Assembly: GCA_019096065.1 (NCBI GenBank)
Contig: JAGUCH010000003.1
Coordinates: 6,138,001-6,202,000 of the forward strand
Origin: Paracyclopina nana
Taxonomy: Eukaryota > Arthropoda > Copepoda > Cyclopoida > Cyclopettidae
Direction: 5' to 3'
Length of the DNA: 64,000 nucleotides
Shown: in pieces, positions 22,320-32,451 of the stretch
How the letters are laid out: each line of letters begins with the position of its first letter
Position numbering within the stretch: the stretch's first letter is position 1
Notes under the pieces: model-generated
What the model saw: the letters and a program-made list of their open reading frames with translations, nothing else
Database searches by the model: none
What the model was told of the DNA's origin: nothing
Program-made: the position numbers and the translations under genes

Positions 22320-23912
22320 TCACATTTTCATGGTAACCATACCGGCTACACCTTTGGAAACAACGTTGCTCAAGTCTCGCTTGATCCTGCGAGCGCGGCC
22401 ACAACCATCGCGACGAAGCTGCAACATGTTCTTAAAATCCAGCGTGTACATGTTGCCACAAATGAGGAAGTTCTCATGGTCGCATCCCGAATCGTAGGCA
22501 GTTTCGATATCTTCGTTGGTCCTCTCGTCAAACTTCCACCAGCCATTTTTGCCTTCGTAGTACCAGCACATGGTTGAGCCATCGTTCATCTTGTCATTCA
22601 CACTCGGAATTTGAGGGTGTCTGAAAAAGTCCTTCTCAATTGGGCGACGACACATTGAGCAAGCTCCACCTCCAGACAGAGACGACTCGGAAAGCCCCTT
22701 GGCGCAAAGAAAGCAGTAGACATGTCCGCATGCCAATTTAATAGGATGGAGTGGGTCATCGTAGCAGACAGGACAAGGGTCATCGGGTGTATCATCACAA
22801 GAAGGCCCTGGAATAGCCTCTTTTTCAATTGGGGCTGCAGTCAAAACGGTATCTTTCGCAGCAGCATAGCTTTTAAGATCATCCGAGGCCAAATCACTGG
22901 TACCCTTATTGCCTTTAGCACCTTTTGGGACTTTCTTTTGAGGAGCATCAGCGGTAGAAGCCTTTGCTTTGTTGGCCTCCTTCTCATGTTGCACTTTAGG
23001 AGTAGCCTTTTTAGCAATCGGTTTGGCTACTTTGGACGTTGGTACTCTTTTCTTCGGAGATTTAGCAGCAGGAACAATATCGCCTTCATTGGCATTTTTA
23101 GCTACTTTGGGCTTCGGACCTCTCTTCTTCGGAGCCTCAGGAGCAGGAGCCATTCCATCTTCAGCGGCTTTTTTAACTACTTTCAGATTTCGCGAATTTT
23201 TCTTAGGAGCCTCTGAAACATCTGCTGAAGCCATTGCCCTCTTCCCTTTTTTCGATGGGACTGTACCAACTGCGAGTAGTTCTGGCAATGCTCCTTCAGC
23301 AGCCTTGCCTTTTGGTTTTCTCCCCCTTTTCTTGGGAGTAGGACCTGGTTCAGTCTTATCATCCAATTTTCTTTTGGGAGCCTTCTCAACAGTTGGCTCA
23401 GGGTTGACTCGGCCGGGTGCCAATGTCTTGGGCTGTTGGTAGACCAAGACCAATTGACCATTGAGGGTAGCAATAGTGGCCTGACCAGCAGATATTTCAC
23501 GGGCGATTTCCTGAGCCTTGGCACCATCTGGACCGGAAATGGTGACGCTGCTACCATTGACAGCTACAGAGTAAGGGGCCAAAGGTTTTACTTCAGACAC
23601 ATTTCCAGATTGAGACAAAGGAGCCTGAGCTTGAATGGCCGAACCACGGACAATGGCAAACCTGCCATCGGGCAGTCTGATCACTTGCTGTCCCGGTTGC
23701 AGCCCATTGGCAACATATTTGCCATCTTTCGAGCAAAACACTCGAACTTTGGGATTCGCCGCTCCATCATTGCGAGGGGTCAGAGTATCTGATAAACCCT
23801 TCATTGAGACCGCTGCCGCGGACAAACTGACTTGCAAGTTGTCGGCGATTGATTGCAGATTGGGCACCTGACCAGTCCCTCCAGAATTTTGAACGATCAC
23901 TACAAACGACAT
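22320..23912 (-). CDS. RNF146: RNF146-like RING-WWE E3 ligase with long AT-hook N-terminus (single exon)
   Basis: ATG 23912 to stop 22320 gives 530 residues. A C3HC4 RING (about residues 378-418; CPVC, CGHVYCFLC, CSMC) is followed by a WWE domain (~446-515; CWYYEGKNGWWKF) and the tail IKRDLSN...KGVAG. This is the RNF146/Iduna arrangement, in which WWE binds poly-ADP-ribose chains and activates ubiquitylation of PARylated targets such as axin. In vertebrates the RING is at the very N-terminus. Here about 370 residues precede it: a Gln/Gly-rich start, then a lysine-rich region with AT-hook-type repeats (KKRGRKPK, KKRGPKPK, KKRVPTSK). That extension is unusual and suggests chromatin binding. No intron breaks the frame, so the N-terminal part is continuous with the RING. 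Converges on PDPR, stops 101 bp apart. Confidence 0.88.
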   Translation of the reverse strand: MSFVVIVQNSGGTGQVPNLQSIADNLQVSLSAAAVSMKGLSDTLTPRNDGAANPKVRVFCSKDGKYVANGLQPGQQVIRLPDGRFAIVRGSAIQAQAPLSQSGNVSEVKPLAPYSVAVNGSSVTISGPDGAKAQEIAREISAGQATIATLNGQLVLVYQQPKTLAPGRVNPEPTVEKAPKRKLDDKTEPGPTPKKRGRKPKGKAAEGALPELLAVGTVPSKKGKRAMASADVSEAPKKNSRNLKVVKKAAEDGMAPAPEAPKKRGPKPKVAKNANEGDIVPAAKSPKKRVPTSKVAKPIAKKATPKVQHEKEANKAKASTADAPQKKVPKGAKGNKGTSDLASDDLKSYAAAKDTVLTAAPIEKEAIPGPSCDDTPDDPCPVCYDDPLHPIKLACGHVYCFLCAKGLSESSLSGGGACSMCRRPIEKDFFRHPQIPSVNDKMNDGSTMCWYYEGKNGWWKFDERTNEDIETAYDSGCDHENFLICGNMYTLDFKNMLQLRRDGCGRARRIKRDLSNVVSKGVAGMVTMKM

Positions 23913-24030
23913 AGTGAATATTTCGTCATAAGCTCTTTAACCGGAACCGCAATTCGGGAAAGCGATGAAACTAAGCAGGAAAATTCTTGTTTACTTTTCT
24001 GAAGCAATTTTTTGAACTAGAAGCAGTCAT

Positions 24031-24463
24031 CAGAGTTATCAACGGTGGTCGGAAACGACCAAAGTGGTCGTTTTGGTTTGGTCGTAAAAAAAATTGGTGG
24101 CAGGTGGTCGGTTTTGTAAATGACCAAAACTATCTCAAAATAGGTACTTTTAGCCGAAATAGGGCTGAAATTCCAATTTTAATATTCTTATTTTTCCTTG
24201 GGGTAACAATCTTAGCCAGAAAAAAACTTGCCAAATAGCTTAAAATCTTAAAAGAAATATAAAATTAAAGCTTGACCAAGATGGACAACAGCTTCTTGTG
24301 AATCGGGCTACTTTTAGCTCAGAGCTTTAAAGACATCAAAATAAAAATTCTGATTTCATGTAAGATTTTCGCAAGATGTTAATTTTTTATGCCATGGTCC
24401 GAAAAATTGTGGTCGCAAAAGTGGCCATTTTTTGGGCCAAAAAGGTGGCCGTTGATAACTCTG
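24031..24463. mobile_element. hAT-like MITE (433 bp)
   Basis: Ends CAGAGTTATCAACGGTGGTC and the complement of GGTGGCCGTTGATAACTCTG are inverted repeats. Flanks GCAGTCAT (24023-24030) and GCAGTCAC (24464-24471) form a 7/8-matching target duplication. Terminal CAG and 8-bp duplication suit hAT. The element has no coding capacity. Related fragments occur near 51041-51140 and 53960-54040. Confidence 0.75.
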
Positions 24464-24471
24464 GCAGTCAC

Positions 24472-25204
24472 CGCACGAGTTTGAACTCAAATGGGTAACT
24501 CGAACGCAAAACATGGGCACATGGCTCGGACTGTCGGACAAACAATCGTCCAGACAAAATATTGCGGAAAAATTAAAATATCTTCTGTGACCAATTGGCG
24601 AACTGAGGCCTCCAGTGGACCTTCATTCCCCAAGTCCATGGGTATTTGACAACGGCCTTTTTGGTCTTTGCCACATATTCGACCTTTTGCCCCTTCCAAT
24701 CTTAGGTAATATTCTTCTTGCATTATGAAATGAAGCATATTCGGTTCTTCTAGCTTGACCTCGTGTTGAAGGTACTGGCAGCCCTTCCAGAGACTTATAG
24801 TTAAAATACTATATGTCTCTTTGCCGCTCTGTGGATTTTTGCTATAGCGCTGCACAACAGCTCCGGAGGTGTGTGTTTCTGACTCTGGTCCTAAGGGCCA
24901 CTGACTGGCTCTCTTGAATTATCCATTCAGTAGACCCGAGAGCTTTCTGAAAATGTTTTGGGCCATTTGGAAGGTCTATCCCTAGGTAGTAACTATGCCA
25001 AAGGTTTTTGCCCTTGGGCCCCCGGGAGGGGAGATACGGGCCCTCAAAGTTAGGGGAAATTCTTATGTAGTGTAGGAAGGCATTAGTGAAAAAATGCAAT
25101 CCCCAGTCAAAAATAGCAACATAGTTTCAGTTAAAGGGCTTGTTTTAGGCAATTTCTAGTGTACTTGGCAGCTTGCCTCCTAGCATAGGTCGGCCAAACG
25201 CACT
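24472..25204. other. Unassigned spacer
   Basis: A minus-strand frame of ~120 codons (24487-24855) and another of ~85 (24842-25099) are open but resemble no family I know. They may be remnants of a degraded gene or transposon. Confidence 0.35.
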
Positions 25205-25212
25205 GATAAATC

Positions 25213-25307
25213 GGCAGTGGCCAGATATCCAGCGCACAGAATCCCCGAAATTGGCTCGCCCGCTACCAAGCTAGCTAGGCAAGTGCAACAAAAAGCTCAG
25301 ATCGCGC
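25213..25307 (+). repeat. Left terminal inverted repeat of the foldback element
   Basis: Perfect inverted match to 32496-32546 over the outer 51 bp. After that, similarity continues with small gaps through GCAAGTGCAACAAAAA and CTCAGATCGCGC. Confidence 0.88.
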
Positions 25308-25378
25308 GCCTTGCCCAGCTTATTGAATGCACACAATCACCAAAATCAGCTCACCCAAAAAAGCTATGCTCCCAACCC

Positions 25379-26620
25379 CAAATTTCTTGTCCTCATGTGC
25401 TCAGGGGGTCAATGATCTGCTAAAATTCTCGCGCGGGGTCAATGACCTGTTTAAATTCTCGCGCGCCCTCTATTCAGCGCTTTAATGCCGGCCCGCCAGG
25501 AAAAATCTTTTTTCTAGCCAAATTACTTGTCCTCATGTGCTCAGGGGGTCAATGAACTGATTTAATTCTCCGGCGGGGTCAATGACCTGTTTAAATTCTC
25601 GCGCGCCCTCTATTCAGCGCTTTAATGCCGGCCCGCCAGGAAAAATCTTTTTTCTAGCCAAATTTCTTGTCCTCATGTGCTCAGGGGGTCAATGACCTGT
25701 TAAAATTCTAGCGCGGGGTCAATGACCTGTTTAAATTCTCGCGTGCCCTCTATTTAGCGCTATAATGCCGGCCCGCCAGGAAAAAACTTTTTACTAGCCA
25801 AATTTCTTGTCCTCATGTGCTCAGGGGGTCAATGACCTGTTTAAATTCTCGCGCGCCCTCTATTTAGCGCTTTAATGCCGGCCCACCAGGAAAAAACTTT
25901 TTTCTTGCCAAATTTCTTGTCCTCATGTGCTCAGGGGGTCAATGACCTGTTTAAATTCTCGCACGCCCTCTATTTAGCACTTTAATGCCGGCCCACCAGG
26001 AAAAAACTTTTTTCTTGCCAAATTTCTTGTCTTCATGTGCTCAGGGGGTCAATGACCTGTTTAAATTCTCGCGCGTGGTCAATGACCTGTTTAAATTCAC
26101 GCGCGCCCTCTATTTAGCACTTTAATGCCGGCCCACCAGGAAAAAACTTTTTTCTTGCCAAATTTCTTGTCCTCATGTGCTCAGGGGGTCAATGACCTGT
26201 TTAAATTCTCGCACGCCCTCTATTTAGCACTTTAATGCCGGCCCACCAGGAAAAAACTTTTTTCTTGCCAAATTTCTTGTCCTCATGTGCTCAGGGGGTC
26301 AATGACCTGTTTAAATTCTCGCGCGTGGTCAATGACCTGTTTAAATTCACGCGCGCCCTCTATTTAGCACTTTAATGCCGGCCCACCAGGAAAAAACTTT
26401 TTTCTTGCCAAATTTCTTGTCCTCATGTGCTCAGGGGGTCAATGACCTGTTTAAATTCTCGCGCGCCCTCATTTCAGCGCTTTAATGCCGGCCGGCCAGG
26501 AAAAATCTTTTTTCTTGCCAAATTTCTTGTCCTCATGTGCTCAGGGGGTCAATGACCTGTTAAAATTCTCGCGCGCCCTCTGTTCAGCGCTTTAATGCCG
26601 GCCCGCCAGGAATAATAGTT
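25379..26620 (+). repeat. Left array of 110/140-bp tandem repeats (10 copies)
   Basis: The marker CCTCATGTGCTCAGGGGG recurs at 25391, 25531, 25671, 25811, 25921, 26031, 26171, 26281, 26421 and 26531, that is at 140- or 110-bp steps. The 140-bp form contains an extra 30-bp copy of the GGTCAATGACCTGTTTAAATTC segment. The last unit is broken by hairpin insertions and the array resumes at 27690. Confidence 0.93.
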
Positions 26621-26811
26621 CCCTACCGCCTCAGCAAAAGTTAGACCCCAAGAAAAATCCCTGAGAGGTCGGGAAAAATTTGAGAACCGAGCAACTATTT
26701 TTTATCCGAGCGCAGCGAGGAAATGAAAAATTGTGCGAGGTTCTCAAATTTTTCCCGGCCGATCAGGGATTTTTCGAGGGGTCTAACTTTTGCTGAGGGT
26801 GGTAGGGATTC
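26621..26811. repeat. Hairpin MITE inserted in a 110-bp unit
   Basis: The ends CCCTACCGCCTCAGCAAAAG and CTTTTGCTGAGGGTGGTAGGG are inverted copies. Arms of ~90 bp continue inward through AGTTAGACCCC and GGGAAAAATTTGAGAACC, leaving a short loop. Confidence 0.8.
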
Positions 26812-26814
26812 ATT

Positions 26815-27688
26815 TTTCTCTTAACAGTAACCGAAAATCCCAGGTTGGTTGAAATTCCAAGACAAGCTCGACTTAATATTTCGATCTATTTTAAAGTGAC
26901 CTAAGTCAACTCGCGCTCGCTTGGCTGGACTGCCCACTGACTCATCAAAATTCAGCACTCTACTGGCTTCTAGCTGAATACTGAAACTCAATTAGAAGTC
27001 AGAATCACCGCCGAATGACGCCATTGAACATTTTTAACCAGTGATGTGATGTAAAATTGGAAAACCAAGACTCCCGCACCTCAGAGTGACTCCCGCCCCT
27101 GGCAGCGTCTCCTGCACCCGGCAGCGTCTCCTGCACCCGGCAGCGTCTCCTGCACCCGGCAGCGGCTCCCGCACCTGGCAGCGGCTCCCGCACCCGGCAG
27201 CGTCTCCCGCACCCAGCAGCGTCTCCCACACCCGGCAGCGTCTTTATATTCAAATTGAGGCTGCTCAAGACCAAGACGGCAATTTGAAGCTCCCGCACCC
27301 AGCAGCGTCTCCCGCCCCCGGCAGCGTCTCCACACCCGGCAGTGTCTCCACACCAAGCAGTGTCTCCACACCCGGCAGCATCTTTAACTGCAAATTGAGG
27401 CTGCCCAAGAACAAGACGGCAATTTGAGGCTCCCGCCCCCGGCTGTGTCTCCCGCACCCGGCAGCGTCTCCCGCACTTGGCAGCGTCTCCCGCACATTGT
27501 GGCTACTCAAGACTATGAATTCGGTGGGAAAAAAATTCGCCTGGTGATTTTTTTTCCCGGGAAAAAAATTCCCCTGGTTAATTTTTTTCCCAATGTGTTT
27601 GTTTACATTTCGTCTTGGTAGAGAAATAAACTGAGAACTATTTGGAAATTGAAACCTAACCAGGGATTTTCGGTTACCGGTAGAGAAA
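26815..27688. mobile_element. TIR element carrying a GC-rich minisatellite
   Basis: GTAACCGAAAATCCCAGGTT near 26827 pairs with the inverted AACCTAACCAGGGATTTTCGGTTAC near 27653-27677. The 110-bp repeat that was interrupted at ~26615 resumes right after it, so this segment, together with the adjoining hairpin, is an insertion. Exact ends are uncertain by several bases. Confidence 0.65.
27085..27500 (+). repeat. 19-bp GC-rich minisatellite
   Basis: Units of the form GGCAGCGTCTCCTGCACCC are repeated with variation, in three blocks separated by TTCAAATTGAGGCTGC-like spacers that are themselves repeated. A 19-bp period is not a multiple of three. The long frames through it (for example 27005-27457 minus) shift from unit to unit and are not genes. 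Confidence 0.85.
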
Positions 27689-27689
27689 A

Positions 27690-27968
27690 AACTTTTTTCT
27701 AGCCAAATTTATTAACCTCATGTGCTCAGGGGGTCAATGACCTGTTTAAATTCTCGCGCGCCCTCATTTCAGCGCTTTAATGCCGGCCGGCCAGGAAAAA
27801 TCTTTTTTCTTGCCAAATTTCTTGTCCTCATGTGCTCAGGGGGTCAATGACCTGTTTAAATTCTCGCGCGCCCTCTGTTCAGCGCTTTAATGCCGGCCCG
27901 CCAGGAAAAAACTTTTTTCTAGCCAAATTTGTTAACCTCATGTGCTCAGGGGGTCAATGACCTTTATT
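27690..27968 (+). repeat. 110-bp repeats, resumed (3 copies)
   Basis: The marker CCTCATGTGCTCAGGGGG recurs at 27716, 27826 and 27936, all at 110 bp and in the same orientation as the left array. The last unit is cut off at the junction with the 158-bp satellite. Confidence 0.9.
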
Positions 27969-30265
27969 CAAGTTTCGCTCCCAGTTCAAAAAAGTTGCCA
28001 AAAAATATGCTAGTTTCAGTTAGTTTTTGCACTGGGAGACTAGTCTGGTCAAAACTAGGTGAAGCAAAGGCTTAATTTTGGTCTTTGTCAAAAAATGCAA
28101 TTTTTCTTCAGTAATTACTCACTTTACGCGAGTTTCGCTCCCAGTTCAAAAAAGTTGACAAAAAATATGCTAGTTTCAGTTAGTTTTTGCACTGGGAGAC
28201 TAGTCTGGTCAAAACTAGGTGAAGCAAAGGCTTAATTTTGGCCTTTGTCAAAAAATGCAATTTTGCTCCAGTAATTACTCACGTTACGCGAGTTTCGCTC
28301 CCAGCTCAAAAAAGTTGCCAAAAAATATGCTAGTTTCAGTTAGTTTTTGCACTGGGAGACTAGTCTGGTAGAACTAGGTGAAGCAAAGGCTTAATTTTGG
28401 CCTTTGTCAAAAAATGCAATTTTGCTCCAGTAAGTAATACGTTACGCGAGTTTCGCTCCCAGCTCAAAAAAGTTGCCAAAAAATATGCTAGTTTCAGTTA
28501 GTTTTTGCACTGGGAGACTAGTCTGGTAGAACTAGGTGAAGCAAAGGCTTAATTTTGGCCTTTGTCAAAAAATGCAATTTTGCTCCAGTAAGTAATACGT
28601 TACGCGAGTTTCGCTCCCAGCTCAAAAAAGTTGCCAAAATTATGCTAGTATCAGTTAGTTTTTGCACTGGGAGACTAGTCTGGTAGAACTAGGTGAAGCA
28701 AAGGCTTAATTTTGGCCTTTGTCAAAAAATGCAATTTTGCTCCAGTAAGTAATACGTTACGCGAGTTTCGCTCCCAGCTCAAAAAAGTTGCCAAAAAATA
28801 TGCTAGTTTCAGTTAGTTTTTGCACTGGGAGACTAGTCTGGTAGAACTAGGTGAAGCAAAGGCTTAATTTTGGCCTTTGTCAAAAAATGCAATTTTGCTC
28901 CAGTAAGTAATACGTTACGCGAGTTTCGCTCCCAGCTCAAAAAAGTTGCCAAAAAATATGCTAGTTTCAGTTAGTTTTTGCACTGGGAGACTAGTCTGGT
29001 AGAACTAGGTGAAGCAAAGGCTTAATTTTGGCCTTTGTCAAAAAATGCAATTTTGCTCCAGTAAGTAATACGTTACGCGAGTTTCGCTCCCAGCTCAAAA
29101 AAGTTGCCAAAAAATATGCTAGTTTCAGTTAGTTTTTGCACTGGGAGACTAGTCTGGTAGAACTAGGTGAAGCAAAGGCTTAATTTTGGCCTTTGTCAAA
29201 AAATGCAATTTTGCTCCAGTAAGTAATACGTTACGCGAGTTTCGCTCCCAGCTCAAAAAAGTTGCCAAAAAATATGCTAGTTTCAGTTAGTTTTTGCACT
29301 GGGAGACTAGTCTGGTAGAACTAGGTGAAGCAAAGGCTTAATTTTGGCCTTTGTCAAAAAATGCAATTTTGCTCCAGTAAGTAATACGTTACGCGAGTTT
29401 CGCTCCCAGCTCAAAAAAGTTGCCAAAAAATATGCTAGTTTCAGTTAGTTTTTGCACTGGGAGACTAGTCTGGTAGAACTAGGTGAAGCAAAGGCTTAAT
29501 TTTGGCCTTTGTCAAAAAATGCAATTTTGCTCCAGTAAGTAATACGTTACGCGAGTTTCGCTCCCAGCTCAAAAAAGTTGCCAAAAAATATGCTAGTTTC
29601 AGTTAGTTTTTGCACTGGGAGACTAGTCTGGTAGAACTAGGTGAAGCAAAGGCTTAATTTTGGCCTTTGTCAAAAAATGCAATTTTGCTCCAGTAAGTAA
29701 TACGTTACGCGAGTTTCGCTCCCAGCTCAAAAAAGTTGCCAAAAAATATGCTAGTTTCAGTTAGTTTTTGCACTGGGAGACTAGTCTGGTAGAACTAGGT
29801 GAAGCAAAGGCTTAATTTTGGCCTTTGTCAAAAAATGCAATTTTGCTCCAGTAAGTAATACGTTACGCGAGTTTCGCTCCCAGCTCAAAAAAGTTGCCAA
29901 AAAATATGCTAGTTTCAGTTAGTTTTTGCACTGGGAGACTAGTCTGGTAGAACTAGGTGAAGCAAAGGCTTAATTTTGGCCTTTGTCAAAAAATGCAATT
30001 TTGCTCCAGTAAGTAATACGTTACGCGAGTTTCGCTCCCAGTTCAAAAAAGTTGCCAAAAAATATGCTAGTTTCAGTTAGTTTTTGCACTGGGAGACTAG
30101 TCTGGTCAAAACTAGGTGAAGCAAAGGCTTAATTTTGGCCTTTGTCAAAAAATGCAATTTTGCTCCAGTAATTACTCACGTTACGTGAGTTTCGCTCCCA
30201 GCTCAAAAAAGTTGACAAAAAATATGCTAGTTTCAGTTAGTTTTTGCACTGGGAGACTAGTCTGG
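27969..30265 (+). repeat. 158-bp satellite array (15 copies)
   Basis: AGTTTCGCTCCCAG recurs from 27971 to 30188 at ~158 bp (160 bp for the outer units). About ten inner copies are practically identical. The first three and the last two are of a variant type, with GTCAAAACTAGG and AATTACTCAC. Each unit holds a short inverted pair, TCCCAG/CTGGGA. Confidence 0.95.
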
Positions 30266-30286
30266 TCTTGGGCAACTTGACTCATA

Positions 30287-30458
30287 GGCTTAGTCTTTCG
30301 CAAGTTTTGTAGAGTCACGCGATTTTTAAAAATAGCTCATAACATAAAACGTATTTAAATAGCAGCTATTTAAGTACGTTCAGAGGCTATTTAAATACAT
30401 TTTATGCTATGAGCTATTTAAATAGCGTGACAATACAAAACTTGCGAAAGACTAAGCC
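30287..30458. repeat. Hairpin MITE between satellites
   Basis: GGCTTAGTCTTTCGCAAGTT and its inverted copy form the ends, and the arms (~80 bp) are AT-rich with TATTTAAATAGC motifs. The flanks join into one unit of the 169-bp satellite, so the hairpin was inserted there, probably with a TA or ATA duplication. Confidence 0.8.
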
Positions 30459-31285
30459 ATAGTTTTGACTCATTTTGAATTGCAATTGCAATTTGAAACT
30501 TGCGCATCGCGTTATACTACTCCATAACTGCTAAGAATGTGCGAAATTCTTGACTTGGCCAATTGTGAGTCAAAAATTCAATGACAGCTGTTAATTTGAG
30601 GCAACTTGACTCATAATGTGAGGCAAAGTCAAACTTTTGTTTTATTTTGAATTTATAAATGCGAAAACTTGCGCATCGCATTATGCTGCTCCATAACTGC
30701 TAAGAATGCGCGAAATTCTTGACTTGGCCAATTGTGAGTCAACAATTCAATGACAGCTGTTTATTTGAGGCAACTTGACTCATAATGTGAGGCAAAGTCA
30801 AACTTTTGACTCATTTTGAATTTGCAAATGCGAAAACTTGCGCATCGCATTATGCTGCTCCATAACTGCTAAGAATGCGCGAAATTCTTGACTTGGTCAA
30901 TTGTGAGTCAAAAATTCAATGACAGCTGTTAATTTGAGGCAACTTGACTCATAATGTGAGGCAAAGTCAAACTTTTGCCTCATTTTGAATTCGCAAATGC
31001 AAAAACTTGCACATCGCGTTCTACTACTCCATAAATGCTAAGAATGCGCGAAATTCTTGACTCGGTCAATTGTGAGTCAACAATTCAATGACAGCTGTTA
31101 ATTTGAGGCAACTTGACTCATAATGTGAGGCAAAGTCAAACTTTTGCCTCATTTTGAATTCGCAAATGCAAAAACTTGCACATCGCGTTCTACTACTCCA
31201 TAAATGCTAAGAATGCGCAAAATTCTTGACTTGGTCAATTGTGAGTCAAAAAGTCAATGACAGCTGTTAATTTGAAGCAAGAAAA
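30459..31285 (+). repeat. 169-bp satellite array (about 5 copies)
   Basis: GAGGCAACTTGACTCATAAT recurs at 30598, 30767, 30936 and 31105, exactly 169 bp apart, with a partial first unit and a decayed last one. The period was read directly from the sequence. Confidence 0.9.
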
Positions 31286-31379
31286 ATTGAAAAGCTTAGT
31301 AGTAAGCAACTGACGCTTCTCAAAACAGATTGGCTGGCATTTAATCGCTTTTGTGAGGGCGCATGATAATTTTAACAGG

Positions 31380-32449
31380 TCATTGACCCCCTGAGCACAT
31401 GAGGACAAGTTTTGTAGCAAGAAAAAAGTTTTTCTGGCAGGCCAGTATATAAGCGCTTAAATGAGGGCGCGCGAGAATTCAAACAGGTCATTGACCCCCT
31501 GAGCACCTGAGGACAAGAAATTTGGCTAGAAAAAAGTTTTTTCCTGGCGGGCTGGCATGAAGGAGCTGAATAGAAGGCGCGCGAGAATTTAAACAGGTCA
31601 TTGACCCCGCCGGAGAATTAAATCAGGTCATTGACCCCCTGAGCACATGAGGACAAGAAATTTGGCTAGAAAAAAGTTTTTTCCTGGCGGGCCGGCATTA
31701 AAGCGCTGAATAGAGGGCGCGCGAGAATTTAAACAGGTCATTGACCCCGCCAGAGAATTTAAACAGGTCATTGACCCCCTGAGCACATGAGGACAAGTAA
31801 TTTGGCTAGAAAAAAGTTTTTTCCTGGCAGGCCGGCATTAAAGCGCTGAAATGAGGGCGCGCGAGAATTTAAACAGGTCATTGACCCCCTGAGCACATGA
31901 GGACAAGTAATTTGGCAAGAAAAAAGTTTTTTCCTGGCAGGCCGGCATTAAAGCGCTGAAATGAGGGCGCGCGAGAATTTAAACAGGTCATTGACCCCGC
32001 CAGAGAATTTAAACAGGTCATTGACCCCCTGAGCACATGAGGACAAGTAATTTGGCTAGAAAAAAGTTTTTTCCTGGTGGGCCGGCATTAAAGCGCTGAA
32101 ATGAGGGCGCGCGAGAATTTAAACAGGTCATTGACCCCCTGAGCACATGAGGACAAGTAATTTGGCAAGAAAAAAGTTTTTTCCTGGCAGGCCGGCATTA
32201 AAGCGCTGAAGTGAGGGCGCGCGAGAATTTAAACAGGTCATTGACCCCCTGAGCACATGAGGACAAGTAATTTGGCAAGAAAAAAGTTTTTTCCTGGCGG
32301 GCCGGCATTAAAGCACTGAAATGAGGGCGCGCGAGAATTTAAACAGGTCATTGACCCCCTGAGCACATGAGGACAAGTATTTTAGCAAGAAAAAAGTTTT
32401 TTCCTGACCAGCCGGTATAAATGCGCTTAAAAGAGGGTGCGCAAGGATA
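31380..32449 (-). repeat. Right array of 110/140-bp repeats (9 copies, inverted)
   Basis: GAGCACATGAGGACAAG, the complement of the left-array marker, recurs at about 31393, 31501, 31641, 31781, 31891, 32031, 32141, 32251 and 32361. It is the mirror image of the left array and also contains both the 110-bp and 140-bp forms. Confidence 0.92.
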
Positions 32450-32451
32450 GA

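Noticed and set aside
27005-27510. Long minus-strand frames rich in Gly/Ala/Arg over the GC-rich minisatellite
   Set aside because: The 19-bp period shifts the frame at every unit, so the frames carry no consistent protein repeat.
25379-32449. CRISPR-like arrays of direct repeats
   Set aside because: Units are 110-169 bp without unique spacers and lie in an animal genome; these are satellites.
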